A stretch of DNA of 64,000 bases from Mesorhizobium sp. M7A.F.Ca.US.006.01.1.1. Lineage in GTDB: Bacteria > Pseudomonadota > Alphaproteobacteria > Rhizobiales > Rhizobiaceae. Both the position numbers and the translations under genes were made by a program. Below, piece by piece: positions 17,219 through 27,277 of this stretch (positions are counted from its first letter, which is position 1; each line of letters starts with the position of its first letter). The notes beneath the pieces were generated by a model. It made no database searches. It saw only the letters and a program-made list of their open reading frames with translations, and had not been told where the DNA came from. Location: the NCBI RefSeq assembly GCF_003997935.1, contig NZ_RZQL01000003.1, positions 1 through 64,000 of the forward strand. Direction: 5' to 3'.

Positions 17219-18733
17219 CTATGGTGCGTATATGTCCTTGTAGGTATCGCGCAGCAGGTTTTTCTGTACTTTGCCCATGGTGTTGCGCGGCAGCTCATCG
17301 ACGAAGATCACCCGCTTCGGGTGCTTGTATTTCGCCACGCGCTCGGCGATGGAGCCGAGAATTTCGGCGCCGGTGATCTGCGATGACGGCGCCCGCACGA
17401 CGACGGCGGTGACGCCTTCGCCGAAATCCGGATGGGCAACGCCGATGACGGCGCTTTCGCTAACCCCGTCGAGCGCGTCGATCTCACTTTCGAGTTCCTT
17501 CGGATAGATATTGTAGCCACCCGATATGATCAGATCCTTGCCGCGGCCGACGATGTGGACGTAGCCGTCGGCGTCGATCATACCGAGATCGCCGGTGATG
17601 AAAAAACCGTCGGCGCGGAATTCCGCCTTGGTCTTCTCCGGCATGCGCCAATAGCCGCCGAAAACATTTGGGCCCTTCACCTCGATCATGCCGACCTCGC
17701 CCCGCGCAAGCGCTGCGCCGCTGTCTGGATCGGCGATGCGAAGCGTGACGCCGGGCAAGGGGAACCCGACGGTGCCGGCGCGCCGCTCGCCCTCATAGGG
17801 GTTCGAGGTGTTCATGTTGGTCTCGGTCATGCCGTAGCGTTCGAGGATCGCGTGGCCGGTTCGCTCGCGCCAAGCCTTGTGCGTCTCGGCCAGCAGCGGC
17901 GCCGAACCGGAAATGAACACACGGATGTTTTTCGCCGCCTCATGGTCCAGCCCATCCTGCTGCAGCAGGCGCACGTAGAAGGTCGGCACGCCCATCAGAG
18001 CGGTGGCACGCGGCAGCAGCGAGACGATGCGGGCCGGATCGAACTTCTGCTCGAACAGCATCGAGGCGCCGGCCATCAGGACGACGTTGGTGGCGACGAA
18101 CAGGCCGTGCGTGTGGAAGATCGGCAATGCGTGGATCAGCACGTCGTCTCCAGTGAAACGCCAGTGCTCGACCAGCACGCGCGCGTTCGAAGCAAGGTTC
18201 TCGTGGCTGAGCATGGCGCCTTTCGAACGGCCGGTGGTTCCCGACGTGTAGAGGATTGCCGCGAGGTCATCCGACCCGCGCGCCACGTCATGAAAATCCG
18301 TCGGCAGCCGCGAGGCCTGGTCGGTCAGCGATCCCCGGCCGTCGCGGCCGAGCGTGACGGTGACGGCGCCCGTCTTTTCCGCCAGCGCGCCGATGTCGGC
18401 CGCTCTTGCCGGATCGCAGACGACCAGGCGTGGTTCCGCGTCGCCGAAGAAATACTCCAGCTCGGCCAGCGTGTAGGCGGTGTTGAGCGGCAGGAAGACG
18501 GCGCCGGCTCGCAGGCAGGCGAGATAGAGCATGACCGCTTCCGGGCTCTTCTCGACCTGCACGGCAACGCGGTCACCGGGTTCGACATCCAGTTGCAAGA
18601 GCGCATGCGCAAGCTGCGCCGAGCGGGCCAGCATATCGCCATAGGTGAGCGAGCGGCCATCATCGGTTTCCATCAGCAAGCGCGCTGGCGCCGGCATCCG
18701 GGACCGGAACGCATCGAACAGATGATTGCTCAT
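17219..18733 (-). CDS. matB: Malonyl-CoA synthetase
   Basis: This 504-residue acyl-adenylate ligase activates malonate to malonyl-CoA. The AMP-binding core reads ILYTSGTTGRSKGAMLSH, HALPIFHTHGLF, RYGMTETNMNTSNPYEGERR (the MatB-like substrate pocket), GDLGMIDADGY and the C-terminal catalytic Lys in PRNTMGKVQKN. The start was placed at MSNHLF, preceded by AGGGAAG, rather than at upstream frames. It converges with the ABC transporter (27-base gap), and its regulator lies upstream in the same direction. The decarboxylase gene matA and transporter gene matC seen in some rhizobia are not in this window. Confidence 0.92.
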   Translation of the reverse strand: MSNHLFDAFRSRMPAPARLLMETDDGRSLTYGDMLARSAQLAHALLQLDVEPGDRVAVQVEKSPEAVMLYLACLRAGAVFLPLNTAYTLAELEYFFGDAEPRLVVCDPARAADIGALAEKTGAVTVTLGRDGRGSLTDQASRLPTDFHDVARGSDDLAAILYTSGTTGRSKGAMLSHENLASNARVLVEHWRFTGDDVLIHALPIFHTHGLFVATNVVLMAGASMLFEQKFDPARIVSLLPRATALMGVPTFYVRLLQQDGLDHEAAKNIRVFISGSAPLLAETHKAWRERTGHAILERYGMTETNMNTSNPYEGERRAGTVGFPLPGVTLRIADPDSGAALARGEVGMIEVKGPNVFGGYWRMPEKTKAEFRADGFFITGDLGMIDADGYVHIVGRGKDLIISGGYNIYPKELESEIDALDGVSESAVIGVAHPDFGEGVTAVVVRAPSSQITGAEILGSIAERVAKYKHPKRVIFVDELPRNTMGKVQKNLLRDTYKDIYAP

Positions 18734-18902
18734 GAAGACTTCCCTGCGGCGCTGAGCATGCGCCTGTCGCGGCATGCCTCGGCGGCGAGAATTCGCGGTT
18801 CTTGGCCGCGCCGTCAAGCCCGCCCGCAGCGGTTCACCCCCGCCGCGCTCGGCGCAGATTGCGAGCAAGAAACGAGCGCACGAGCCCGCCAGGAAACGAC
18901 TG

Positions 18903-19643
18903 CTATCGCCGAGCGCGTTTGCCGGCGAGTTGCTTCGTTTCCTCGTCCTGCTCGAAGCGTTTCATGCACATGGCGGCAGTCAACCGGTAGTGGTTGATCA
19001 ACGCCTCGACGGCACCGTCGGCATTGCCGTCCAGGGCACATTCGGCGATCCGACGATGCTCGCCGAAATCGTCGCGCTGGACGCCTTCGCCATCATTGGC
19101 CATTTGCCGGTAGCGATAGGCATGATCGGAGAGCTGGTCGCAAAACCCCACCAGCCATTGCGACCGGCAGGCCGAAATCAGCACCCTGTGGAAGATGCGA
19201 TGCAGCCTCTCCCAATCGGGATTGAGCGAAAAGAGATTCTGCGGCGCCAGACGTGACGCGCGCCCCAGGCGATGCAGCGCCAGCACGAGCTGTTCTTCCC
19301 ATTCGGCGGTGCGGTGGGCGATGGATTCGCGAAGCGCCCGCTCCTCGAGCCAGCAGCGGGTGCGCGTCAACTCCTCGAGTTCCGACGCACTGACCGGCAT
19401 GATAAAGAAGCCGCGCTGGTCGTGCCGGCCGAGAAGGCCTTCCGAGGCGAGGCGATTGAGAGCCTCGCGGACAGGTGAAGCGCCGGCCCCATATTTGGAG
19501 ACCACCCATTCGACCCGCAGCTTACTTTCCGCCTCAAGAACACCACCGAGAAGATCGTCCCGCAATTGCTGATAGACCGTAGTGGCAAGCGTGCTCTTGG
19601 GTCCGGCAGCGTCGTCGTTCAGATTGGCAGCTCCGTATGTCAA
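18903..19643 (-). CDS. matR: FadR-type GntR transcriptional regulator, probable MatR
   Basis: The regulator has 246 residues. The N-terminal winged helix (TVYQQLRDDLLGG, GASPVREALNRLASEGLL) is followed by an all-helical FCD effector domain with metal-ligand-like residues (RTRCWLEERALR, HRIFHRVLISA, HRRIAECALDGN). The best start is a TTG with AAGGAG five bases upstream; longer frames have no ribosome site. Position 170 bases upstream of matB in the same direction makes control of malonate use the natural assignment. Without binding data the name rests on context. Confidence 0.8.
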   Translation of the reverse strand: MTYGAANLNDDAAGPKSTLATTVYQQLRDDLLGGVLEAESKLRVEWVVSKYGAGASPVREALNRLASEGLLGRHDQRGFFIMPVSASELEELTRTRCWLEERALRESIAHRTAEWEEQLVLALHRLGRASRLAPQNLFSLNPDWERLHRIFHRVLISACRSQWLVGFCDQLSDHAYRYRQMANDGEGVQRDDFGEHRRIAECALDGNADGAVEALINHYRLTAAMCMKRFEQDEETKQLAGKRARR

Positions 19644-20054
19644 AGCGACTCCTTGTTCCCAGGACTTGTCCTGAGCGATTCGAGTCCGAAAGCATTCGCC
19701 GTCTCGTACTTGTATCATACAGCGCGAGGATTCGCCTGCTCAAGCAGAAGATCACGTCATTGTACTTTAGCACAAAGGAATATGCGGCATTTCGGATTTC
19801 AATGCTGTAATTCCGCGCATTTCCACAACCTGCGGGAACTTAACATGTTTTGTATGCACGCAGGAGAATCTGTTCTTTTTGTTCTTTTGTATTCGCGCGA
19901 AATCAACTGTCTGCTTTGGGCATGGACGACGGACCTTGAGACCGAATCAGGCTGCCGCTCAGATCCGATGCTGTTGCGCATCAGACCTTCAAAAACCGCG
20001 CCCGGCACCAGAACCTTAGCCGGCACGTCGGGCTGGAGGCGGGGACAGCGCAGG
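19644..20054. other. Intergenic region between matR and rpe, A/T-rich, with one candidate operator
   Basis: This 411-base gap has an A/T-rich core (about 19730-19930) unlike the surrounding coding DNA. It contains the upstream region of matR and the 3' side of rpe. Apart from the palindrome at 19711-19721, I see no gene, terminator or repeat; short open frames here have no ribosome sites or recognisable sequence. Confidence 0.5.
19711..19721. promoter_or_regulatory. TGTATCATACA palindrome upstream of matR, candidate operator
   Basis: A perfect five-base-arm palindrome (TGTAT C ATACA) 68 bases before the matR start. FadR-subfamily GntR proteins commonly recognise short GT..AC palindromes of this kind, so it is a candidate autoregulatory site. 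Confidence 0.4.
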
Positions 20055-20729
20055 TCAACCGGCTGCGTCGGCTGCCGTCCTGATCGCCTGGATGTTCTGC
20101 CGATAAGCTTCGACGCTGCGGCCTTTGAAGATGGCGGCGCCAGCCACCAGCACGTCGGCGCCGGCAGCGGTGACCAGCGGTGCGGTTTCGGCTGAAACAC
20201 CGCCGTCGATCTCGATGCGGATCGGCCGGCCGCCGATGAGGGCCTTGACCCGCTTCACCTTGTCGACGATCGCCGGGATGAAGGCCTGACCGCCGAAGCC
20301 CGGATTGACGGTCATGATCAGGATCAGGTCGAGCCGGTCGAGCACATATTCGACCACGCTTTCCGGCGTCGCCGGATTGAGCGACACACCGGCCTTCTTG
20401 CCAAGGTTCCTGATGGTCTGCAGCGACCGGTCAAGATGCGGGCCGGCTTCGGCATGGACGGTCAAGCCGTCACAGCCGGCCTCGGCGAAAGCAGCCAGAT
20501 AGGGATCGGCCGGGGCAATCATCAGATGGCAGTCGAAGAAGGCCTTGGTGCGGTTGCGGATCGCCTTGATCACCGGCGGGCCAAAGGTGATGTTGGGCAC
20601 GAAATGCCCATCCATAACATCGAGATGGATCCAGTCGGCGCCGGCCGCCGCAACTGCTTCGACCTCATCGCCGAGCCTCGAAAAATCCGATGCCAGCACC
20701 GATGGTGCAATCAGGGTCTTTCTGCTCAT
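20055..20729 (-). CDS. rpe: Ribulose-phosphate 3-epimerase
   Basis: This 224-residue TIM-barrel enzyme interconverts ribulose-5-P and xylulose-5-P in the pentose phosphate pathway. Motifs are [29 protein letters not shown] (metal-binding His and Asp), [10 protein letters not shown], the flexible [10 protein letters not shown] loop and EIDGGVS near the C terminus. The length is standard. It is transcribed alone or after an unseen promoter in the 220 bases between its start and the secreted-protein operon. Confidence 0.95.
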   Translation of the reverse strand: MSRKTLIAPSVLASDFSRLGDEVEAVAAAGADWIHLDVMDGHFVPNITFGPPVIKAIRNRTKAFFDCHLMIAPADPYLAAFAEAGCDGLTVHAEAGPHLDRSLQTIRNLGKKAGVSLNPATPESVVEYVLDRLDLILIMTVNPGFGGQAFIPAIVDKVKRVKALIGGRPIRIEIDGGVSAETAPLVTAAGADVLVAGAAIFKGRSVEAYRQNIQAIRTAADAAG

Positions 20730-20896
20730 GGATGCGGCCTTTCCGAGTGTCCTTCTCGTTGGCCACCCTACCGACTGCCTAATGCGCCACAGCCGACTTG
20801 TCGAGGGTGCAGGCGCGGTCGGCGCGCAGGCTGGGGTGCGTGCCGTTATTCGCGATCATGGTGCGGCCAATTCCCGCTTGCCCCAAAGCTACGAAG

Positions 20897-20928
20897 AAAA
20901 ACCCGCCGGATTGCTCCGGCGGGTTTTT
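20897..20928 (-). terminator. Strong bidirectional terminator after the secreted-protein operon
   Basis: AAAAACCCGCCGGA pairs perfectly (14 bp) with TCCGGCGGGTTTTT around the tetraloop TTGC. It starts 22 bases beyond the stop of the 1280-residue protein gene, so it ends that operon; T-tracts exist in both directions. Confidence 0.9.
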
Positions 20929-20949
20929 GGTCTCGTGTCGAGCAGGTGG

Positions 20950-23900
20950 TTATTGCTGCTGGAGCTTCAGGATCCTGTCTGGAACCTGATCCTGCTGCTG
21001 TTCGACCTGCGGCCTGCGCCGTGGCAGGACCTGCTGCAGCAGCAGGCCGGGGTTGAGCTCCAGCGACGGTTGTCCGCGGACGGGCCGGCAGTTCGGATAC
21101 CGCCCGATCGTGCCTTCCGGGCAGCGCCTCCTGATGATCGGCTGGCACTGGCCATTGATCATCTGCGAGCCCGGTGCGCATTCCACCTCCTGCCTGCGGC
21201 ATGCGCCGTTGATCACCTCGGTGCCGCGCGGGCAGACACACTCGCCGCGCTTGTTGTGGACCTGGCCGCGTATGTCGCATTGCTCCTGTGTCGGCTGCTT
21301 GCGCCGGCAGGCATTGCCCCGCACCTCGGTACCCCTCGGGCAGACACAATTGCCGTTGGCGTCGTGGACCTGGCCACGGATGGTGCACTGGTCAGGCTTT
21401 GGCCGGATCGGGCGGCAGGCGCCATTTCTGACCTCGTTCCCTTGCGGGCAGACGCAGTCTCCGTCCGCGTCGTGAACCTGACCACGGATGATGCACTGCT
21501 CAGGCTTCGGCCGGATCGGGCGGCAGGCGCCATTGCGCACCTCGGTGCCTCTCGGGCAGACACAGTCTCCGTCGGCGTCGTGGACCTGGCCACGGATCGT
21601 GCACTGCTCAGGCTTTGGCTGGATCGGGCGGCAGGCATTGCCCCTGATCTCGGTTCCCCTGGGGCACACACAATCGCCATCCGCATTGTGGACCTGACCG
21701 CGGATGGTGCACTGCTCGGGCTTGTCGGTCCTGACACATCTGCCATTCTCGAGCCCGGTTCCGCGTGGGCAGACGCAACGTCCGTCCTCGGTGCGGATCT
21801 GGCCTTCGAGCAGCACGCAGCGCTTCGGCGGCGGCGGCGTTGGCAGAATATTGGTACCACCGCCGGTGCACTGGCCGTTGCGGAAGGTGGTGCCTTCCGG
21901 GCAGACGCAGCGCCCGGCGTCGTTCATGACGAAGCCTTGCGAGCATTCCTTCTTCGTCTCCTGGCTGATGGTGAAGGGATGGCAAGCATAGGCCTTGCCG
22001 CGATCGCCCTGCACATTTGTCTGATCGCCGCCAAGCACGTCGCCACCGCCCTGCACCCGTGTGTCGGGAGAGAGCACGCCGACGCAGTTCTGGCCGCTGA
22101 CATTGCCCTGCAGATTGCCCAGGCGACCGTCGTCGGGAATGACCACGGTGACATGGTGCACCCGGCTTTCGCCGGCGCCGAGCGTCAGGTTGGCAACGCA
22201 GGACGCAGGCAAGGTTGCCGGTTCCGGCGAGCAGCCGAAGGGCGGATCGATCGACGTGATCTCAACGCCTTCCAGCCTGCCGAGACCCTCCACGCCGATC
22301 GCATCGCCGATACGGACCGGCCGGGAAAAGGCGGTCGCTCCGTCATTGGTGATGGCGATCTCGAACGAGCAGGGTTGGCCGAGCCTGCATTCGCGGTCGC
22401 CGGTCTTTTCGACACGGATGGTCGAAGAACCGCCGCCCTTGGCGCAGGCCTGGCCAAAGGGATAGACGACGTCGTCGCCCGGCGCCGGCCCATAGGAGCC
22501 GCGCGCGCAGTTTTCGAACGCGCCATTGGCCGAGACCGTCACGTCGAAGTGGCGGCTGGTTCCGGGTGTCATGACGGCACCGGGAATCTGGCATGACAGT
22601 GCATTGGCCGGAACCGGTCCGCACGCCCACTCAGCGCCGTCAGGGGTGACGGTCTGGATCTGGACGGGCGCGCCGCCGGCCACCAGCGTGGCGGCATCGT
22701 TGACCCGCACGGGGCCGGTGGGGGCAGCGGTGCCAAGGCTGATGACGGTGATTCGGCAAGAGATGACCGCGGCACCGGCGAGCGAACCGTTGCACACCTT
22801 GGTGATGCGCAGGGTCGACTTGCCGCCATTGGGATGACGGAAGCGTTCCTTGGCGCAGGCCTTGTTGTTGGTGAGATCGTTTTCACCGGGGATGGGCTTC
22901 ACCGCGGCGCAGTTCTCCACCGTGTCCGACTGGTAGCCGGCCGGCATGACCGCCTTGACGAAGATCGGCGTCGAGGCGCCCGCAGGCAGCGAGATGCCGG
23001 CATTGTCGCAGCGGAACTGGCCGGGTCCGTTCGGTCCGCATGTCCAGGGCGGGCTCGGCCCGAAGGTCGAGGAGGACGGCGCGCCGCCGGGATAGCTGTC
23101 GGTCACCGTCAGCGGCCCGTTATAGGTCGATGTGCCGTTGTTGATGATGTCGATCACGAAGGTGCAGATGCCGTCGGCGGTGCAGACCTCGGTTCGGGCG
23201 CGCTTCTTCAGGATCAGGTCGACCTTCTTTTCGACCGGCGGCCGGCAGTCGCGGTCACGGTCACCACGCCGGCAGATCGGGATCGAGGCGCAGCCACGGT
23301 CGTTCGACTGGCTGCCGAAAAACGGCTTGCCGCTGGCGCCGTAATTATAGGTGGCGCAGTTGCGCAAGACGCTGCCTTGCCAGCCTCCGGCCGGCTTGAA
23401 ACCGAGCTTGAGGTCGACGGAGGCTCCCGGATTGAGCGTGGTCACCGGATGGGTGCAAATCATCGGGGTGGTGCCGGGTACGCAGACCCAGGGCGGATTT
23501 GGCCCTGAATCGAGTGTCGAGCCGGCCGGCAGCGTCACCTCGTCGAGCACTATCTTGCCGTGATACGGCCCGGCGCCGACATTGGTGACCTTGATGGTGA
23601 AATCGCAGCCGCCGCCCATCGTGCAACGCGTCACGTCGGCGCGTTTCTCGACCTTGAGGTCCGGCTCCTTGTCCTTGGGCGGGCATCTGAGGTCACGCGG
23701 GATGACGATGTCGATCGTCTGCGTGCAGCACAGGCCCCAGCCTTCCTTCGGACCGGCATAGGTTTCGATGCCGGTGACGATGAGGTGGATGACGTCGCCG
23801 GGCGAGGCACCGACGATCTTCCAGTTGAGCACACCGCCGCCCGCCGGCACCAGCTGGGTGTCGGGGATGATGGCGATGCCTGATGCGGTCGTCGACACCT

Positions 23901-24792
23901 GCACCCATTTGCCGCCCATCTCCGGGCCGACCGGCATATGGTAGATGAAGGCGCCGCCGCCGGGCACGCAATCGACCGTGCCGCGCTCCACCTTGAAGCA
24001 TTCCCGGTCGGGAGGCGGTGGCCGCTTATCACAGTTGGTGAGGTCGATCTTGATCGAGGTCTTGGCCCCGGTCTTGTAGTCGCCATCGTCGGGCTTGCCC
24101 GGATCTTGCGACGGGATGATGGTCCCGGGGCCGGCTCCGTTGCTGACCTTGATCACACCCTGGTTGTCGATCACGGTCGGCGAAGGAAACGCCGCATGGT
24201 CGATCTTGGCGGTGATCTGGAAATTGATGACGCGTTCATTGGCGGCACCGGCGCCGTCGAGATCGGCGGCGGAGAGCCGGAAATCGGACACCGTTGCCGT
24301 ATCGTTCGGACCGGCCGAGGTGCTGATCGAAACGCCGGGCAATGGTCCGCCCGAAGCGTCCGTGCCGTCGCCCGACACATTCGCGCTGACGATAGAAAGG
24401 CCGTGTGGAAGCTGGTCCTTGAACTCGATCTTGAGCGTTTTCAGCAGGGCTGTCAGGTCGGCGAAGGCTTGCGCATCGCCGCGCAGGCCAAAGCTCAGGG
24501 AGTAGACGACATAGTCGCAGCTCCGCTGGGTGCCTTTCTTGGTGAAGAAGGGCACCGCCCGCTCCGGCCTCGGATTGACGATTTTGGAATTGTCGAGGTC
24601 GAGCCGCAGTTCCGGAGTGATCGAAACGGCATCTTCGGCGTGGCTTGCCACAGGGGTGAACATGGCGACCGCGATACCGGCCGCCATCAGCCAGCGCGCG
24701 CCGCGCCTGGCGTATGACAGGGGTTTCATGATCGTCTCCATGACGGTTTCTTGAGTGTTGGTTGCGAGCGGGGAGAGTGCGAGATTTTTCAT
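20950..24792 (-). CDS. Large secreted protein with DUF11-like domains and seven Cys-rich repeats
   Basis: The precursor has 1280 residues and starts at an ATG with GAGGAGG upstream. An N-terminal leader with a basic stretch precedes the hydrophobic WLMAAGIAVAMFTPVASHA, a likely Sec signal. At least four DUF11-like (Ig-like, CARDB-like) domains begin near residues 379, 524, 659 and 790 (DLKVEKRADVTRC, DLILKKRARTEVC, LRITKVC, IRVEKTGDREC). From about residue 949 there are seven modules of the form C-x12/13-C-x-C-x9-C, for example CTIRGQVHDADGDCVCPRGT, with linkers such as RPIRPKPEQ. The tail is Gln-rich (QQQDQ). No LPXTG, beta-barrel or membrane anchor is visible. The domains suggest an extracellular or surface structural or adhesive protein. 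Function unknown. Confidence 0.85.
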   Translation of the reverse strand: MKNLALSPLATNTQETVMETIMKPLSYARRGARWLMAAGIAVAMFTPVASHAEDAVSITPELRLDLDNSKIVNPRPERAVPFFTKKGTQRSCDYVVYSLSFGLRGDAQAFADLTALLKTLKIEFKDQLPHGLSIVSANVSGDGTDASGGPLPGVSISTSAGPNDTATVSDFRLSAADLDGAGAANERVINFQITAKIDHAAFPSPTVIDNQGVIKVSNGAGPGTIIPSQDPGKPDDGDYKTGAKTSIKIDLTNCDKRPPPPDRECFKVERGTVDCVPGGGAFIYHMPVGPEMGGKWVQVSTTASGIAIIPDTQLVPAGGGVLNWKIVGASPGDVIHLIVTGIETYAGPKEGWGLCCTQTIDIVIPRDLRCPPKDKEPDLKVEKRADVTRCTMGGGCDFTIKVTNVGAGPYHGKIVLDEVTLPAGSTLDSGPNPPWVCVPGTTPMICTHPVTTLNPGASVDLKLGFKPAGGWQGSVLRNCATYNYGASGKPFFGSQSNDRGCASIPICRRGDRDRDCRPPVEKKVDLILKKRARTEVCTADGICTFVIDIINNGTSTYNGPLTVTDSYPGGAPSSSTFGPSPPWTCGPNGPGQFRCDNAGISLPAGASTPIFVKAVMPAGYQSDTVENCAAVKPIPGENDLTNNKACAKERFRHPNGGKSTLRITKVCNGSLAGAAVISCRITVISLGTAAPTGPVRVNDAATLVAGGAPVQIQTVTPDGAEWACGPVPANALSCQIPGAVMTPGTSRHFDVTVSANGAFENCARGSYGPAPGDDVVYPFGQACAKGGGSSTIRVEKTGDRECRLGQPCSFEIAITNDGATAFSRPVRIGDAIGVEGLGRLEGVEITSIDPPFGCSPEPATLPASCVANLTLGAGESRVHHVTVVIPDDGRLGNLQGNVSGQNCVGVLSPDTRVQGGGDVLGGDQTNVQGDRGKAYACHPFTISQETKKECSQGFVMNDAGRCVCPEGTTFRNGQCTGGGTNILPTPPPPKRCVLLEGQIRTEDGRCVCPRGTGLENGRCVRTDKPEQCTIRGQVHNADGDCVCPRGTEIRGNACRPIQPKPEQCTIRGQVHDADGDCVCPRGTEVRNGACRPIRPKPEQCIIRGQVHDADGDCVCPQGNEVRNGACRPIRPKPDQCTIRGQVHDANGNCVCPRGTEVRGNACRRKQPTQEQCDIRGQVHNKRGECVCPRGTEVINGACRRQEVECAPGSQMINGQCQPIIRRRCPEGTIGRYPNCRPVRGQPSLELNPGLLLQQVLPRRRPQVEQQQDQVPDRILKLQQQ

Positions 24793-24802
24793 CTTCCCCT
24801 CC

Positions 24803-26788
24803 TCAACGTTCGCAGCTGACGGCTGGGGTTCGGAGCGGCAAGATCATCTTGCAGCAAGGGTAGTAGCCACCCTTGTCCTTGTCGGACTTCCTGTAGAAGC
24901 AAAGTCCAACATCCACTCTGTCGCCCGGATAATGGCCGGTGATGTCGATCGTGTAAGGCTTGCCGGGCGCATGCGACTGGGATGATGTCACCCCGACGCC
25001 TGGCGTCCTGGACTTTGTCTCATTCGAAGGTTGCGCCTTGATCGAATCGCCGCCGAAGCCGGCATGGTCATGGAGATAGAGATCGGCCTGAAGGCCGCGA
25101 GGCGTACAGTAATACTGGACATCCTCGACATCGATGCACGGAGGCAGGTTGCCGGGTGGTGGGAAATCCGGCGGGTAGAAGGGGGGCAGGTAGCCGCCCG
25201 GAATTTCCTCATAATAGCCGGCGCGGCCTTCGCAAGGGTGCCAGACGGCAACGTCGCCGACATGGCCCTCGACCTCCGGGTCTTCGAAGTAACCGTCGAA
25301 ATCGACGAACCAGGAGCCGAAGGGCGGCACGTTGGCCGGCTTGACCAGCTCTTTCGGCGTGATCTGGACGCCATGCACGGCCAGCGGCCCGCCGGCGGCG
25401 AGCTGTTCGGCGAGTGAAGGATTGTCGCGCAGCTTGTCGCCTGTGTTGACCAGCGTCTGCGTGCACACAGAGGTGTCGAGATTGCCGTCGGCATCATAGC
25501 CATATTGCAAGTCTAGACCGCCGGCCGACTGCCGGTTGTCCTGCGGGAAACCGACCGCATATTCCTGCGGCACTTCGACCCAGACCGATTCCGTTTCCGG
25601 ATCGTCCGGGTTCTCTCTGAAGTAGCGGATGACCTCGCCCTTGCCGGAATCGGCGAACTGGCTGTAATCGTAGCGGTTCTCGACCGGGCCGCGCTGGGCC
25701 AGGTACATGAAGCCGCTATTGTCGAAGGCGATGTCGGTGACGGCGTAGTCCTTGTCGGCCTTGACCGTCAGTTCCCAGCGCGGGTCGCCGGCAAAACTGC
25801 CGTCGCGGGCAATGCCCACCGACCAGATTTCCGACTTTTCGCCGACCGAGTAGTAGAGCCGGCCGCCATGGTAGGAGACGCCCCAGACGCGGCGCTCGTC
25901 CTGCGTGTAGCCCCAGCTGTCGGGGTCTTCGCTGTCGAAGGCCGCGCCCTTTATGTCCATCACCGAACCATCGTCGGCGACTGGAGCAAGCCCATGCGCC
26001 GGACGGCCGGCAACGCCGTGATCGAAGCTGTCGATCAGCCTGCCTTCGGCGTCGATGCGGTGGATCAGGCCGGTATCGAGATCGGACGCGAAGAACTCGC
26101 GGTGAGTGGCGTCGAAAGTGAGATTGCCGATGCCTGGACCGCTGTTGGTGTCGATGTCGGCGAATTTGGAGACCTGGCCGGTGATGCCGTCAATCTTCCA
26201 GACGGTGCCCGGCCCGCCGCCGTTTTCGGTGCCGAACTGGCCGTCCATGAAGATGGCGCCGGCAGCGCCGCGGCGATGCCGCTCGGGGCGGCCGTCATCG
26301 TCGGCGTCCGGGGTGACGATACGGATGCCGTGCAGCGAGGTGGCGCCGGCATAGAGATTGGGAATGCCCGATGGAACGCCGTCGCGCACGCCGTCATCGT
26401 AGGCGACGCCGAACACCTGGCCGATCTGCTCCGCCGTCACCTCGAAGGGCGGCGGCGTGTTGACCAGTTGACCGGAGGCTGGGCCGCCCAGATGCGAGAC
26501 GTCGAACACGCGCAAGGTGGCACGCGTGGTGTCGATGAAGGTTTCGTCGACCGGATCGACGCCGGGCGGCAAGCCCCCTTTTTCGGAATCAGGGGGGTCG
26601 AAATTAGGAATGATGGTGCCGGAGAATCCGGTCACCGCCATCGAACCGGGATAGATGATCCGGGTTTCCTGGGCCTGGGCGGCGCCCAGCCACAGGCCGA
26701 GTGCCAGCGCCAGCAACCCGCCTGGCTGCACAGCGCGGCGCAAGCCGCCATCAAGAGACGACACGAACGAGCCGCGGATGCGAGACAT
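24803..26788 (-). CDS. Secreted protein with predicted beta-propeller domain
   Basis: The precursor has 661 residues with signal peptide [18 protein letters not shown] chose the ATG before that signal (GGGGGG site). The frame is open further upstream, but the extension would put the signal inside the protein. The central part (about residues 90-430) has propeller-like repeats: [71 protein letters not shown]. The C-terminal 200 residues have Pro-rich and Cys-containing segments ([27 protein letters not shown]). The gene is the first of a two-gene operon; the 1280-residue partner follows after 10 bases. The two probably work together outside the cytoplasmic membrane. Confidence 0.82.
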   Translation of the reverse strand: MSRIRGSFVSSLDGGLRRAVQPGGLLALALGLWLGAAQAQETRIIYPGSMAVTGFSGTIIPNFDPPDSEKGGLPPGVDPVDETFIDTTRATLRVFDVSHLGGPASGQLVNTPPPFEVTAEQIGQVFGVAYDDGVRDGVPSGIPNLYAGATSLHGIRIVTPDADDDGRPERHRRGAAGAIFMDGQFGTENGGGPGTVWKIDGITGQVSKFADIDTNSGPGIGNLTFDATHREFFASDLDTGLIHRIDAEGRLIDSFDHGVAGRPAHGLAPVADDGSVMDIKGAAFDSEDPDSWGYTQDERRVWGVSYHGGRLYYSVGEKSEIWSVGIARDGSFAGDPRWELTVKADKDYAVTDIAFDNSGFMYLAQRGPVENRYDYSQFADSGKGEVIRYFRENPDDPETESVWVEVPQEYAVGFPQDNRQSAGGLDLQYGYDADGNLDTSVCTQTLVNTGDKLRDNPSLAEQLAAGGPLAVHGVQITPKELVKPANVPPFGSWFVDFDGYFEDPEVEGHVGDVAVWHPCEGRAGYYEEIPGGYLPPFYPPDFPPPGNLPPCIDVEDVQYYCTPRGLQADLYLHDHAGFGGDSIKAQPSNETKSRTPGVGVTSSQSHAPGKPYTIDITGHYPGDRVDVGLCFYRKSDKDKGGYYPCCKMILPLRTPAVSCER

Positions 26789-27277
26789 GACACTACCCCC
26801 CGTAGTCGACGGGAGAACGTCGGGTCTGGCCGCGCAAATCAGGGCAAGGCGCGGCGGTCCGGCTCGTTCTTCCCTGATCGAATTGTCTGCTTTCCTCAAA
26901 ATCACGATACGCCTGCTCTTACGCAGGGTCAACGGAATCAGCGGAAAGCCCAGCGCATCGACCTCGTCCCGAAGGCGGTGGTCGCGCCGAGCTCCTGTTG
27001 TTCCCGGAGACCGCAGAGCCTCTGGGTTATTGGTCATGGGGGCTTCCTTTCCGGGCCGCACCAAGCGGCACCTGGAGATCAGTCGCGGGTGAAGGTGGAA
27101 AGGTTCATGGAAGCCTTGCGCAGAATGCTTGCGCGCGATGCCGCCTGTTCTTATATACGCGCCAAGCCGTTCGGCGCCGGAATGCCGGTTGCCGGAACGG
27201 GATTTCTTGTGAACAGGGGCTTTCGTCGGAACGCCTGTACGGGTCCTGAGAGCCTGCTTAGCGGAGAGACTAGAAAA
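26789..27277. other. Divergent upstream region of the secreted-protein operon and dnaK
   Basis: This 489-base gap carries the promoters of two divergent units. Toward dnaK there is a plausible heat-shock promoter (27128-27157). Toward the secreted-protein operon a frame stays open for about 80 codons from an ATG near 27038, but its sequence is Arg-rich and low-complexity, and I do not consider it a gene or part of one. No repeat or RNA gene was seen. Confidence 0.5.
27128..27157 (+). promoter_or_regulatory. Candidate RpoH-type promoter of dnaK
   Basis: CTTGCG (27128-27133) and CTTATATA (27150-27157) are separated by 16 bases, close to the alphaproteobacterial heat-shock sigma pattern (CTTG, then a C-rich/TAT -10). 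It lies about 120 bases before the dnaK start, leaving a moderately long leader. Confidence 0.45.

Noticed and set aside
21200-21960. Regularly spaced DNA repeats that could suggest a CRISPR or minisatellite array
   Set aside because: The period is 108 bases in frame with a protein, the spacers are as conserved as the repeats, and no cas genes are present. These are coding repeats.
20545-22596. Long open frame on the plus strand through the Cys-repeat region
   Set aside because: It lies antisense to the 1280-residue secreted protein, has low-complexity Ala/Leu/Asp-rich repeats that mirror the 108-base repeats, no ribosome site and no family resemblance. Long antisense frames are common in high-GC DNA.
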